A stretch of 64,000 bases of DNA from an uncultured Paracoccaceae bacterium. GTDB taxonomy: Bacteria; Pseudomonadota; Alphaproteobacteria; Rhodobacterales; Rhodobacteraceae. This document shows, piece after piece, positions 35,241-43,198 of this stretch (positions within the stretch are counted from its first letter, which is position 1; each line of letters begins with the position of its first letter). Location: positions 558,001 to 622,000 of the forward strand of contig CANLNT010000001.1 in NCBI GenBank assembly GCA_947492825.1. Reading direction: 5' to 3'. The notes under the pieces were generated by a model. That model was not told the DNA's origin and made no database searches. It saw nothing but the letters and a program-made list of their open reading frames with translations. The position numbers and the translations under genes were made by a program.

Positions 35241-35619
35241 GCGCGGATGGCTGGATGATCGCGGGCGGGCAACCGTTCGAGGAAAGTCCGGACTCCATCA
35301 AAGCATGGTGCCGGGTAACGCCCGGCGGGGGTAACCCCAGGGAGAGCGCCACAGAGAACAGACAGGCCGGGTCCGCCCGGTTAATGGTGAAACGGTGGGG
35401 TAAGGCCCACCGCGCGGCTGGCAACAGACGCGGCACGGCAAGCCCCACCAGGAGCAATGCCAAATAGGGACCGCGTGCCGGACAACCGGCGGGGAGGCTT
35501 GATCCCCAGCAGGTCCGGGTTGGCAGCTAGAGGGCCGTTGGCAACAGCGACCCCAGATGAATGGTCATCCATCCGTGGCAACACGGGGGACAGAATCCGG
35601 CTTATAGGCCATCCGCGCA
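35241..35619 (+). ncRNA. rnpB: RNase P RNA (bacterial class A)
   Basis: The RNA subunit that cuts 5' leaders from pre-tRNAs. All signature elements are in order: GAGGAAAGTCCGGACTCC near 35278, ACAGAGAACAGACAGG near 35352, the P4-type AGATGAATGGTCATCC near 35554, and GACAGAATCCGGCTTATAGG near 35590. The 5' CGCGGATGGC and 3' GCCATCCGCG pair as P1, which fixes both ends to within a few bases. An extra GCCATCCG just upstream of the 5' end could pair with the same strand. Confidence 0.96.
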
Positions 35620-35779
35620 TTCATTGATCTTTTACCACGTTGGTGTTGGGTAGAGGCATGACATCACTTGCCCGTCCCCAATCTCCTGAATGCTGGATCG
35701 CGCAGATATTCTCGGCCAAGTCCGCGATGTCTGGCGGCGTGGTCCGCCATGCCGGACCGATCCGCGTCCTGTTCTGGCG

Positions 35780-35800
35780 CGAATTTTCGTCGAAAATTCG
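35780..35800. repeat. Perfect 10+1+10 palindrome in the gene-free stretch before rpmG
   Basis: Arms CGAATTTTCG (35780-35789) and CGAAAATTCG (35791-35800) flank a single T. It lies in the 332-base stretch between rnpB and rpmG (35620-35951), which shows no gene. It may be a protein-binding site or a dispersed repeat. Confidence 0.65.
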
Positions 35801-35868
35801 AATCCCCGATTATTCAGCGAAGAATCGCAACTCCGCGCGGTCATAACTGGGAATCACGGTGTTTGCGG

Positions 35869-35896
35869 TTGACAGGCAAAACGCGCCCGGTAAAAG
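35869..35896 (+). promoter_or_regulatory. Candidate promoter of rpmG
   Basis: TTGACA (35869-35874) with a 16-base spacer to TAAAAG (35891-35896), some 56 bases before the rpmG start. The -35 box is perfect; the -10 box is weak. Confidence 0.4.
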
Positions 35897-35951
35897 GCAG
35901 CATCAATGAGATTCACGCCCGCGCCAGACGCGGCGCAGCCGGAGAAGACAC

Positions 35952-36119
35952 ATGGCGAAGCCAACCACGATCAAGATCCGCCTGAACTCCACCGCGGGGA
36001 CCGGGCATTTCTACGTTACCAAGAAAAACGCGCGCACGATGACCGAAAAGATGGTTGTCAAAAAGTATGACCCGGTCGTGCGCAAGCATGTGGAATACAA
36101 GGAAGGCAAGATCAAGTAA
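35952..36119 (+). CDS. rpmG: 50S ribosomal protein L33
   Basis: L33 is a 55-residue protein of the large ribosomal subunit. The sequence is typical of the alphaproteobacterial form without zinc-binding cysteines: [20 protein letters not shown], then [22 protein letters not shown] 35952 is preceded by a GGAGAAG ribosome site. It is followed 26 bases later by a strong terminator. Confidence 0.97.
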   Translation: MAKPTTIKIRLNSTAGTGHFYVTKKNARTMTEKMVVKKYDPVVRKHVEYKEGKIK

Positions 36120-36145
36120 GCGATCTGCCAAACGAACCTTTCAAA

Positions 36146-36175
36146 GGGCCGCGCTGATCAGCGCGGCCCTTTTTT
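36146..36175 (+). terminator. Intrinsic terminator of rpmG
   Basis: Perfect ten-base arms GGGCCGCGCT and AGCGCGGCCC with a four-base loop, followed by six T. Confidence 0.95.
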
Positions 36176-36178
36176 GCA

Positions 36179-36664
36179 TTACGAAGGCGTTTCGCCCAGT
36201 ACAGATGGGTTTGACGCCGGATTGCCTGCGTGATCCGTCCAGCGCCGCGTCTGCTTCGAGCGATCCCAATGCAGAATCCGGTCGTTGTCGGGATAAGAAA
36301 CGACATCACCGCTGCTGCGCGTGCCTATGACCAAATAGCTCGCGTCTTGGGCGCTGGTGTTCTCGACGAAATACCCGGCCGGATCACCAGCTTTGAACGT
36401 GGCCGCAGTGCCGGGACCGATCACGCTCTGGCAGTCGCCTTCAAGTAGCGTATCTCCGCCGGTCAGGACGCAAAGCATCTCATTCTCGCCCGCATGCCAG
36501 TGTTTATTGGAGGACTTCGACCCCGGCGTTAGATGTTCAACAAATGCACCGAATTGGGCCGGCTCGCCGTTGTCACAGTAATGCTCTGCACAGTTGGGGC
36601 AGCAGGGATTGCCTGCGCCGTCGCTGGCATCGGTCTTGCCGGTCTTGGGGGTGAAGATGGGCAT
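36179..36664 (-). CDS. Cupin-domain protein
   Basis: The 161-residue protein has a cupin beta-barrel: the histidine-rich motif HWHAGENEMLCVLTGG near residue 55 and a second motif GPGTAATFKAGDPAGYFVEN, which would bind a metal. Close N-terminal cysteines (CCPNC near residue 20, and CDNG) may form a small zinc site or be redox active. The start is the second ATG at 36664 because GGAGG lies just upstream. The substrate is unknown. Confidence 0.78.
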   Translation of the reverse strand: MPIFTPKTGKTDASDGAGNPCCPNCAEHYCDNGEPAQFGAFVEHLTPGSKSSNKHWHAGENEMLCVLTGGDTLLEGDCQSVIGPGTAATFKAGDPAGYFVENTSAQDASYLVIGTRSSGDVVSYPDNDRILHWDRSKQTRRWTDHAGNPASNPSVLGETPS

Positions 36665-36698
36665 CATGTCCTCCAGAGATAGAGTCCGAAGTTCCACG

Positions 36699-36728
36699 AA
36701 AAAGGGCCGGTGTTTCCACCGGCCCTTT
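36699..36728 (-). terminator. Terminator downstream of the Bax-inhibitor-1 gene
   Basis: Twelve-base arms AAAGGGCCGGTG (36701-36712) and CACCGGCCCTTT (36717-36728) with loop TTTC. On the minus strand a T-run follows. It also lies in front of the cupin gene start. Confidence 0.85.
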
Positions 36729-36750
36729 CATATTCGATCTCAGTACGAAG

Positions 36751-37521
36751 TTATTCGCGGCTGCCCAGCAGGTTCAGCAACATGATGAACAGGTTGATGA
36801 AGTCCAGGTAGAGTGACAACGCGCCGTGGATCGCAGCCTTGCCCAGCCATTCCTGATCGCCGTGTGCGGCATGCGCGATATAGGTCGTCTTGATCTTCTG
36901 GGTGTCATAGGCGGTCAGGCCTGCAAAGATCAGCACACCAATTGCCGAAATCGCAAATTCCATCGCAGACGACTGCAGGAAGATGTTCACGATCATCGCC
37001 ACGATCAGGCCGATCAGACCCATGATCAGGAATGATCCCCAGCCAGAGATGTCCTTCTTCGTGGTGTAACCCCAGATCGAAAGACCCGCAAAAGCGATGG
37101 ACGTGATCAGGAAGACCTGCACGATCGAAAACCCGGTGTAGACCAGGAAGATCGCGCTGAGCGACAGACCAACCGCGGCGGCATAGGCGTAGAAGTAGGT
37201 TTGCAACCCGGCGGCCGACGCACGGTTTGACACCGCGCCAAAGCCAAACACCATGCCCAGCGGCAACAGCATCACCACCCACTTCAGCGGGGTCGCGAAC
37301 AAGGCATAACCAAGCCCGGTCAAATACTCATTCGCACCGATCTGGTATTCTGTCGGGGTGGATGTGACAGACAGGCCGGCAATGGCCCAAGCCGCCACAA
37401 ATGTGATGATCATGCCCACGGACATCGTGCCGTAGACCTTGTTCATGTGGGCGCGTAGCCCCTGATCGATCTCGGCAGAGCGTGCGCCGCTCGCGGTCCG
37501 GATCGTTTGATATTCAGCCAT
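36751..37521 (-). CDS. Bax inhibitor-1/YccA family membrane protein
   Basis: The 256-residue protein has seven hydrophobic helices and the BI-1 family C-terminal patterns (FAGLTAYDTQKIKTTYIAHA and GALSLYLDFINLFIMLLNLL). In E. coli YccA modulates the FtsH protease; eukaryotic BI-1 affects calcium leak. ATG 37521 is supported by GGAGG eight bases upstream; a longer frame is unlike the family. A promoter and repeat system lies directly upstream. Confidence 0.9.
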   Translation of the reverse strand: MAEYQTIRTASGARSAEIDQGLRAHMNKVYGTMSVGMIITFVAAWAIAGLSVTSTPTEYQIGANEYLTGLGYALFATPLKWVVMLLPLGMVFGFGAVSNRASAAGLQTYFYAYAAAVGLSLSAIFLVYTGFSIVQVFLITSIAFAGLSIWGYTTKKDISGWGSFLIMGLIGLIVAMIVNIFLQSSAMEFAISAIGVLIFAGLTAYDTQKIKTTYIAHAAHGDQEWLGKAAIHGALSLYLDFINLFIMLLNLLGSRE

Positions 37522-37570
37522 ATTGACCTCCAATTTAGACAACAAACGGATTTGTGCCCGCTTTACGGTC

Positions 37571-37599
37571 AATATCGGCACAGACCCCCTTGTTTTCAA
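37571..37599 (-). promoter_or_regulatory. Candidate promoter of the Bax-inhibitor-1 gene
   Basis: On the minus strand TTGAAA (37599-37594) and GATATT (37576-37571) are separated by 17 bases and lie about 50 bases before the ATG. The boxes sit between repeated CGGCACAGACC-type elements (see the next entry). Confidence 0.5.
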
Positions 37600-37645
37600 G
37601 AGGAACCTGAGGGGTCCGTGCCGGTTTTCGAATGGTCTGTGCCGG
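37576..37645. repeat. Three CGGCACAGACC-type elements with two exclusive pairings
   Basis: The left arm (37576-37588, CGGCACAGACCCC) can pair with 37611-37623 over 13 bases with one wobble. It can instead pair with 37634-37644 over 11 perfect bases. The elements flank and overlap the candidate promoter of the Bax-inhibitor-1 gene, so they may be operator copies, or alternative hairpins in a leader of the DUF1127 gene. Confidence 0.7.
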
Positions 37646-37666
37646 AATGTCGCAGTTGGCCGCCGG

Positions 37667-37891
37667 TCACTGCACCCAAGTGGCCGGAACATCCCAAAGC
37701 GGGCGCGATGCTTCGGCCTGGGCTTCGGCAAAGGTCAGCCCCAGATCATGCAGTTGCGCGTCGTCCATCCGGGCCAGTGCCTTGCGCTGCTTGTGCAGGG
37801 CAATGAGCTTGCCAATCAGGCCAGAAACCGGTGCAGGCTTGGCAGCGATTACAGGGGTGTTGATCGCGGTGAAGGAAGATGCAGTGTACAT
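37667..37891 (-). CDS. DUF1127 small protein (first copy)
   Basis: A 74-residue basic protein. The C-terminal half carries the DUF1127 motif: RKALARMDDAQLHDLGLTFA, then EAQAEASRPLWD. DUF1127 proteins of alphaproteobacteria act in RNA turnover and stress or phosphate responses. ATG 37891 is chosen over a longer frame that has no motif. A second DUF1127 gene lies 180 bases upstream on the same strand. Confidence 0.85.
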   Translation of the reverse strand: MYTASSFTAINTPVIAAKPAPVSGLIGKLIALHKQRKALARMDDAQLHDLGLTFAEAQAEASRPLWDVPATWVQ

Positions 37892-38071
37892 GATGAGGTG
37901 TCCCAATATTTTGATTTCATTTACTGTTTTCGTGTCTTGCCACTTTGCTAGACGCGGCTCTTGCAACCCGACAGTCTGGCAAACCATACCTTTGGCTGCG
38001 GGCGGGTCAGGTATTCCTTACGTTTGGTCAACAAAGGTCTGGAATACCGGACTGCGCCGCCGCTGGGTGGC

Positions 38072-38284
38072 CTAGCGCCAGTGTTCGGGGGCGTCCCAAA
38101 TGCTGCGATTGGCTTCTGTGCGGGCCTGGGCTTCTGTTACGCCGATATCGTTCAGCAAGTGCGGCTCAAGGCTCGCCAGGTCGATCCGCTGCCGTCGCAC
38201 TTGGGTCAACCGCTGGATCAGTTGCATCAGGCCCGCGTGGCGGGGCCAGGGGGCGGAGCGGGTGATCTTGAAGGTCTTGGACAT
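38072..38284 (-). CDS. DUF1127 small protein (second copy)
   Basis: A 70-residue basic protein with the DUF1127 motif RRQRIDLASLEPHLLNDIGV followed by EAQARTEANRSIWD. ATG 38284 has AAGGAG upstream. It is clearly a relative of the copy at 37667 (shared EAQA...S/PLWD ending), so the pair likely arose by duplication. Confidence 0.85.
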   Translation of the reverse strand: MSKTFKITRSAPWPRHAGLMQLIQRLTQVRRQRIDLASLEPHLLNDIGVTEAQARTEANRSIWDAPEHWR

Positions 38285-38398
38285 TGCATTCTCCTTCGTG
38301 ATGAATTCGCGCTGTCGTATATGTATGGTTGATATGTGGGTCAAAACGTGAGATAAGGGAAATGAATGTTTGGAAACTGAAGTATCAGGAATTGTGAT

Positions 38399-39283
38399 AT
38401 GCCCAGAAATCTAGATCTGACCGCCCTGCGTTCCTTTGTGGCTGTAGCTGATACCGGTGGCGTGACGCGGGCCGCCGGTTTCCTGAATCTCACGCAATCG
38501 GCAGTGTCGATGCAGCTCAAGCGGCTTGAGGAATCGATTGGTGTCGAACTGCTCGACCGCTCTGCGCGTACAATTGGGCTGACGGCATCGGGCGAACAAC
38601 TGGTCAGCTATGCGCGGCGCATGCTGGACCTTAATGACGAAGTTTACGGCAAGCTCACCTCGCAGGAATTCGAGGGCGAGATCAAGTTGGGCGTGCCGCA
38701 TGACATCGTCTACCCTGCCATTCCGCAGGTGCTGCACCGCTTCAATGCGGCCTACCCACGCCTGCGGGTGCGATTGCTGTCATCCAATACGCAGGCGCTC
38801 AAGACCCAGTTCAACCGAGGCGAGGTTGAGTTGATCCTGACAACAGAATCCGAAGGCAGCGAGGGACGCCGGACCTTGTGTACCCGCAACCTGGTCTGGG
38901 TCGGGGCCCCCGGCAGCACCGTCTGGCGGGCGCGTCCGTTGCCGCTGGCGTTTTGCCAAAGCTGCCTGTTCCGACCGCGTGTGCAACGGTCACTTGATGA
39001 CGCGGGCATCGCTTGGGAAATGGCCGTAGAAGGCGACGGCGACCGCGCGATCGAGGCGACGGTCAGCGCTGATCTGGCGATCCACGCGGTGCTGGACGGG
39101 ACCGAACCGCCCTATTTTGACCGACTGCCGGCCAGCACCGGGTTGCCCAAGCTCGACCAGATGCAGATCAACCTTTACCGCGCTGAATTGGCGACAGGGG
39201 CTGCAATGGATGATCTGACGCGCATGTTGGAAGACGCCTTTCGCCCCGCACCGATTGCGCTGCCACAGGTGGTTACGGCGTAA
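38399..39283 (+). CDS. LysR-family transcriptional regulator
   Basis: The 294-residue protein has an N-terminal winged helix-turn-helix (LTALRSFVAVADTGGVTRAA, then LNLTQSAVSMQLKRLEESIG) and a substrate-binding domain from residue 90. It is divergent from the second DUF1127 gene, the usual control arrangement for this family, and its 3' end overlaps the quinone oxidoreductase gene by 11 bases. The target is unproven. Confidence 0.92.
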   Translation: MPRNLDLTALRSFVAVADTGGVTRAAGFLNLTQSAVSMQLKRLEESIGVELLDRSARTIGLTASGEQLVSYARRMLDLNDEVYGKLTSQEFEGEIKLGVPHDIVYPAIPQVLHRFNAAYPRLRVRLLSSNTQALKTQFNRGEVELILTTESEGSEGRRTLCTRNLVWVGAPGSTVWRARPLPLAFCQSCLFRPRVQRSLDDAGIAWEMAVEGDGDRAIEATVSADLAIHAVLDGTEPPYFDRLPASTGLPKLDQMQINLYRAELATGAAMDDLTRMLEDAFRPAPIALPQVVTA

Positions 39284-40232
39284 CCACAACCTTGCCAGTG
39301 GCCTTGCGGCTGGACAGCAGGTCCAGCGCGTCCTGCGCCTGTTCAAGGGGCAGGGCGTGGCTGACATGGGGCTTTAGCCGGCCATCCACGTACATCTCCA
39401 TCAGCGCGCCCAGACTGTCGGTCAGCGCGGTTGGATTGAATTTCAGATAGCCACCCCAGTAGAACCCGATCACCGTGATGTTCTTGACCAGAATAATATT
39501 GGCAGGCACCTGCGGCACGTCTCCGCTGGCAAATCCGATGGTCAACACACGCGCTTCGCGGTTGGCCGCGCCAAGCGCTGCCTTGAACGCATCCCCGCCC
39601 ACCGGGTCATAGATCACGTCTGCGCCGCCCAAGGCCTTGACGGCTGTCTTGATGTCAGCGGTCGTGCTGTCAATCAGGTGGTCTGCCCCTGCGGCCTTGG
39701 CCACGGCCAACTTGTCGGCCCCGCGGGCAACCGCAATCACCGTGGCCCCAAGCGCCTTGCCGATTTCCACCGCAGTCAGCCCGACGCCGCCTGCCGCCCC
39801 CAGCACTAGCAGTGTTTCACCAGCCTGCAGATGCGCGCGGCGGGTCAGTGCAAGGTGCGACGTGCCGTAAGCCACCTGAAACCCCGCCGCAACCGTGGCG
39901 GGCATTGCATCTGGCACCGCGCGACACAATGCGGCCGGGAAAACCCCTTGCTCAGCCAATCCACCTTGCCCGCCGAAAACCGCCACCCGTTTACCAATCT
40001 TTGGCGTCGTGACATCGGGGCCTTGCGCAATCACCGTTCCGCAAACCTCCATCCCAAGGGTAAAGGGTGGCTTTGGTGTATCCTGATAGGTGCCCTTCGC
40101 CATCAGCAGATCAGCGAAATTCAGCCCGCATGCCTTTATTTCCAAAAGAACTTCGCCGCTTTGGGGTTTTGGTGCTACAACCTCTGACAATGCTGCGGGA
40201 ACAGCGAAATCTGAAACTTGAAAGGCGCGCAT
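39273..40232 (-). CDS. NADPH:quinone oxidoreductase-family protein (zinc-free MDR)
   Basis: The 319-residue protein has the MDR fold: N-terminal VLLEIKACGLNFADLLMAKG, the Rossmann motif LLVLGAAGGVGLTAVEIGKA near residue 143, and no zinc-site cysteines. It is similar to quinone reductases and enoyl reductases. It probably reduces quinones or reactive aldehydes with NADPH. It converges on the LysR gene. Confidence 0.9.
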   Translation of the reverse strand: MRAFQVSDFAVPAALSEVVAPKPQSGEVLLEIKACGLNFADLLMAKGTYQDTPKPPFTLGMEVCGTVIAQGPDVTTPKIGKRVAVFGGQGGLAEQGVFPAALCRAVPDAMPATVAAGFQVAYGTSHLALTRRAHLQAGETLLVLGAAGGVGLTAVEIGKALGATVIAVARGADKLAVAKAAGADHLIDSTTADIKTAVKALGGADVIYDPVGGDAFKAALGAANREARVLTIGFASGDVPQVPANIILVKNITVIGFYWGGYLKFNPTALTDSLGALMEMYVDGRLKPHVSHALPLEQAQDALDLLSSRKATGKVVVTP

Positions 40233-40521
40233 AAGAGGTTTTCCTTTGTTGGCTTGTCCGGGCCGATGGTGACCTGATGCGCTCCAAAGGTAAACGGGCG
40301 CAAGTCTTCCTCTGACGCAGCGTCGAAAAAGTGATCAAATATGTTCTGTTTCAGTAAAAAGGTGGTGAGACCTGTCCTTTAGTTACCTTGACCACCTGCA
40401 ACCGTTGCGTGTCTTGTTGGCAGCGGGTTAAGACAAGCTCAGGCCAAATGGCAAGGTCGCGCCAATCGGTGTTTTGGTGGGGAAACGCGGCCACAACAAG
40501 TAACGTAGTAAAGGATGTGTC

Positions 40522-40890
40522 ATGAAACATGCAGTAGATGTCCACGTCGGGAAGCGTATTCGCCACCGCCGTTGGATGAACGGAACCACCCAGCAACAGC
40601 TGGCAGAGGCTGTCGGCATTAAATTCCAGCAGATCCAGAAATACGAAACCGGCATGAACCGCGTCAGCGCTTCGCGCTTGTGGGATATCAGCCGGGTTCT
40701 GAATGTGCCCGTGTCCTTCTTCTTTGAAGGTCTTGCGGCCCAGCAGGACGACAAAGCCAAAAACGATCTGCCCGGTGATATCCTGACGGACAAAGAGGCG
40801 CTTGAACTGCTTCGGTCCTACTATGCGATCCCGGAAAACCAGCGCCGTCGCCTGTTCGATCTCGCAAGGGTCCTGAGCGAGGCCGCTTGA
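40522..40890 (+). CDS. XRE-family helix-turn-helix regulator
   Basis: The 122-residue protein has a Cro/CI-type domain at residues 9-65: GKRIRHRRWMNGTTQQQLAE, GIKFQQIQKYETGMNRVSAS and LNVPVSFFFEG. A C-terminal tail (ALELLRSYYAIPENQRRRLF) follows. It is a type broadly conserved in Rhodobacterales. The ribosome site is AAAGGATG. Upstream (40233-40521) I see no gene, only an AGGTGGT...ACCACCT inverted repeat. Confidence 0.9.
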   Translation: MKHAVDVHVGKRIRHRRWMNGTTQQQLAEAVGIKFQQIQKYETGMNRVSASRLWDISRVLNVPVSFFFEGLAAQQDDKAKNDLPGDILTDKEALELLRSYYAIPENQRRRLFDLARVLSEAA

Positions 40891-40945
40891 CCCCACTGTG
40901 CTGCCCACGTTACCGCTAGGGGGCAGCAAAACAGCGGGGAACGGC

Positions 40946-41764
40946 ATGACAGCATCACCAGATCAGCCGACGCGGGACACATTGATCCGCGTCGCGCATC
41001 GTCTGGCCGACGCCGCGCGCCCCGAAACCCTGCGCCTGTTCCGTCAGGCAGGGCTCGTCGCTGACGACAAGACCGGCGGCGAAGGGTTTGACCCCGTCAC
41101 CGAAGCGGACCGCGCCGCAGAGCGTGTGATGCGCGATATTCTTGAGGCCGAACGCCCGCACGACGGCATTCTGGGCGAGGAATACGGCACCAAATCCGGC
41201 ACCAGCGGTCTGTCATGGACGCTTGATCCGATCGACGGCACGCGCGGATATATCAGCGGCACGCCCACATGGGGTGTGCTGATCTCGGTCGCGGATGCCA
41301 CCGGCCCGCTCTTTGGGATCATTGATCAGCCGTTTATCGGTGAACGCTTTGCCGGTGGTTTCGGCGTGGCCGAGGTTTCAGGTCCGCTGGGCTCCCAAAC
41401 CCTTGAAACCCGCAAACGCCGCGCCTTTCCCGATGCGACCTTGTTGACGACCTTCCCAGAGGTCGGCACGCCAAAAGAAGGCCGCGCCTTTCAGAAGGTG
41501 GCCGAAAAGGTCAAACTGGTCCGCTATGGGATGGATTGCTATGGCTACGCGCTTTTGGCCGCGGGACAAGTTGATCTGGTGATCGAGGCGGGGCTGCAAC
41601 CCTATGATATTCATGCACCAATTGCCGTGGTGCAGGCGGCAGGCGGCGTTGTATCCAACTGGCAGGGCGGGGCGGCCCATCATGGCGGCCGGGTGATTGC
41701 CGCGGCCAACCGCGATGTCCATGCGGTGGCGCTTGAGATGTTGCAGGACGCCATGGATGACTGA
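40946..41764 (+). CDS. hisN: Histidinol-phosphatase (inositol monophosphatase fold)
   Basis: The 272-residue enzyme removes phosphate from L-histidinol phosphate. Metal-binding motifs are GEEYGTKSG, then LDPIDGTRGYISGTPTWGVL near residue 90 and YDIHAPIAVVQAAGG near the C-terminus, as in IMPase-type HisN of alphaproteobacteria. Since hisD is in the same window, a histidine role is consistent, but inositol-1-phosphate or a related sugar phosphate remains possible. It overlaps the 8-oxoguanine deaminase start by eight bases. Confidence 0.8.
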   Translation: MTASPDQPTRDTLIRVAHRLADAARPETLRLFRQAGLVADDKTGGEGFDPVTEADRAAERVMRDILEAERPHDGILGEEYGTKSGTSGLSWTLDPIDGTRGYISGTPTWGVLISVADATGPLFGIIDQPFIGERFAGGFGVAEVSGPLGSQTLETRKRRAFPDATLLTTFPEVGTPKEGRAFQKVAEKVKLVRYGMDCYGYALLAAGQVDLVIEAGLQPYDIHAPIAVVQAAGGVVSNWQGGAAHHGGRVIAAANRDVHAVALEMLQDAMDD

Positions 41765-43094
41765 AACGCTGCTGGTCGGTGCCGATGTCATCCTGACCAT
41801 GGATGACGCTGATGCGCGCTTGACCGGGCAAGACATCCTCATCCGCGACGGGGTGATCGCCGCCATCGGTCCTGACCTGCCGCGTCCTGACACCACTATA
41901 AATGCAGCAGACTGCGTCGTGACGCCGGGGTTGGTGAATGCCCATCACCATCTCTATCAGACGCTGACCCGCGCAGTGCCCGGCGGGCAGGACGCGCTGC
42001 TGTTTGGCTGGTTGCAAACGCTCTATCCGATCTGGCAAGGCTTTGATCCCGAAGCGTTCTTTGTCTCTGCTCAGATAGGTCTGGCGGAACTGGCCTTGTC
42101 CGGTTGCACGCTCACCTCTGACCACCTTTACCTGTATCCCAACGGTGCGCGGCTGGATGATACCATTGCCGCCGCAGGCGAAATTGGCCTGCGCTTTCAT
42201 CCCACGCGCGGATCAATGAGCATTGGAGAAAGCGACGGCGGCTTGCCGCCCGATGCGCTGGTCGAGGATGAAGACGCGATTCTGAACGATTGCATCCGCG
42301 TCGTTGACGCCTTCCACGACCCGTCGCCCGGCGCGATGGTCCGTGTGGGGCTTGCGCCTTGTTCGCCGTTTTCCGTCAGCCGCGATCTGATGGCAGAGAC
42401 CGCCAAGCTGGCCCGTGACAAAGAGGTGATGCTACACACCCATCTGGCCGAAAACGACGAAGATATTGCCTATAGCCTTGAAAAGTTCGGCTGCCGTCCC
42501 GGTCAATACGCCGAAGATCTGGGCTGGACGGGGGACGATGTCTGGCACGCACATTGCGTGAAACTCGACAGGCAAGAGATTGATCTTTTTGCCAAATCCC
42601 GCACCGGTGTGGCCCATTGTCCCTGTTCCAACTGTCGCCTTGGGTCCGGCATCGCCCCGGTGCGCGCAATGTTGGATGCCGGCGTTAACGTTGGATTAGG
42701 GGTTGATGGCGCTGCCAGCAACGATGTGGGCAATTTGGTTAACGAAGCGCGGCAGGCGATGCTGCTGCAACGGGTTGCCAATGGTGCTGACCAGATGTCC
42801 GCGCATGAGGCGCTGCGGATTGCCACACGCGGTGGTGCGGCGGTTCTGGGGCGTGAAGATTGCGGTCAGATCGCCTTGGGTAAACGTGCTGATATCGCGA
42901 TTTGGGACACGCAAACCATTGAAAACGCTGGATCCTGGGATCCCGCGGCGCTGCTTTTAGCCGGGCCAAGCAAGGTGCGGCATCTGTTTGTGGAAGGCCG
43001 GCAGATCGTGGCAGAGGGGCATGTGACCACAGTGGATTTGCCCCGCGTGATCGCCCGGCAAAACGGCATCGCACGGCGGTTGATGGAGCGATAG
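41757..43094 (+). CDS. 8-oxoguanine deaminase
   Basis: A 445-residue zinc amidohydrolase. The N-terminal NAHHHLYQTLTRAVPGGQDA, middle LHTHLAENDEDI and VWHAHCVKLD, and C-terminal LGVDGAASNDVGNLVNEARQ give the Zn-binding HxH, H, H and Asp set of the guanine/8-oxoguanine/cytosine deaminase group. It would convert 8-oxoguanine to urate. ATG 41757 overlaps hisN. Confidence 0.82.
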   Translation: MTETLLVGADVILTMDDADARLTGQDILIRDGVIAAIGPDLPRPDTTINAADCVVTPGLVNAHHHLYQTLTRAVPGGQDALLFGWLQTLYPIWQGFDPEAFFVSAQIGLAELALSGCTLTSDHLYLYPNGARLDDTIAAAGEIGLRFHPTRGSMSIGESDGGLPPDALVEDEDAILNDCIRVVDAFHDPSPGAMVRVGLAPCSPFSVSRDLMAETAKLARDKEVMLHTHLAENDEDIAYSLEKFGCRPGQYAEDLGWTGDDVWHAHCVKLDRQEIDLFAKSRTGVAHCPCSNCRLGSGIAPVRAMLDAGVNVGLGVDGAASNDVGNLVNEARQAMLLQRVANGADQMSAHEALRIATRGGAAVLGREDCGQIALGKRADIAIWDTQTIENAGSWDPAALLLAGPSKVRHLFVEGRQIVAEGHVTTVDLPRVIARQNGIARRLMER

Positions 43095-43126
43095 CCGGTT
43101 GGGCCCAAAATCGCGATGCAGAAACC

Positions 43127-43155
43127 ATGCACATCCCATGCACAGCCCATGCAGA
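43127..43155. repeat. Three 11-bp tandem CATGCA repeats
   Basis: CATGCA starts at 43127, 43138 and 43149, an 11-base period in the short stretch between the two converging deaminase genes. Too short to assign; 11 bases is about one helical turn. Confidence 0.6.
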
Positions 43156-43198
43156 CGCAAATCTTAACAGCGGGACGGTGCCCCATAGCGGTGCGGCC

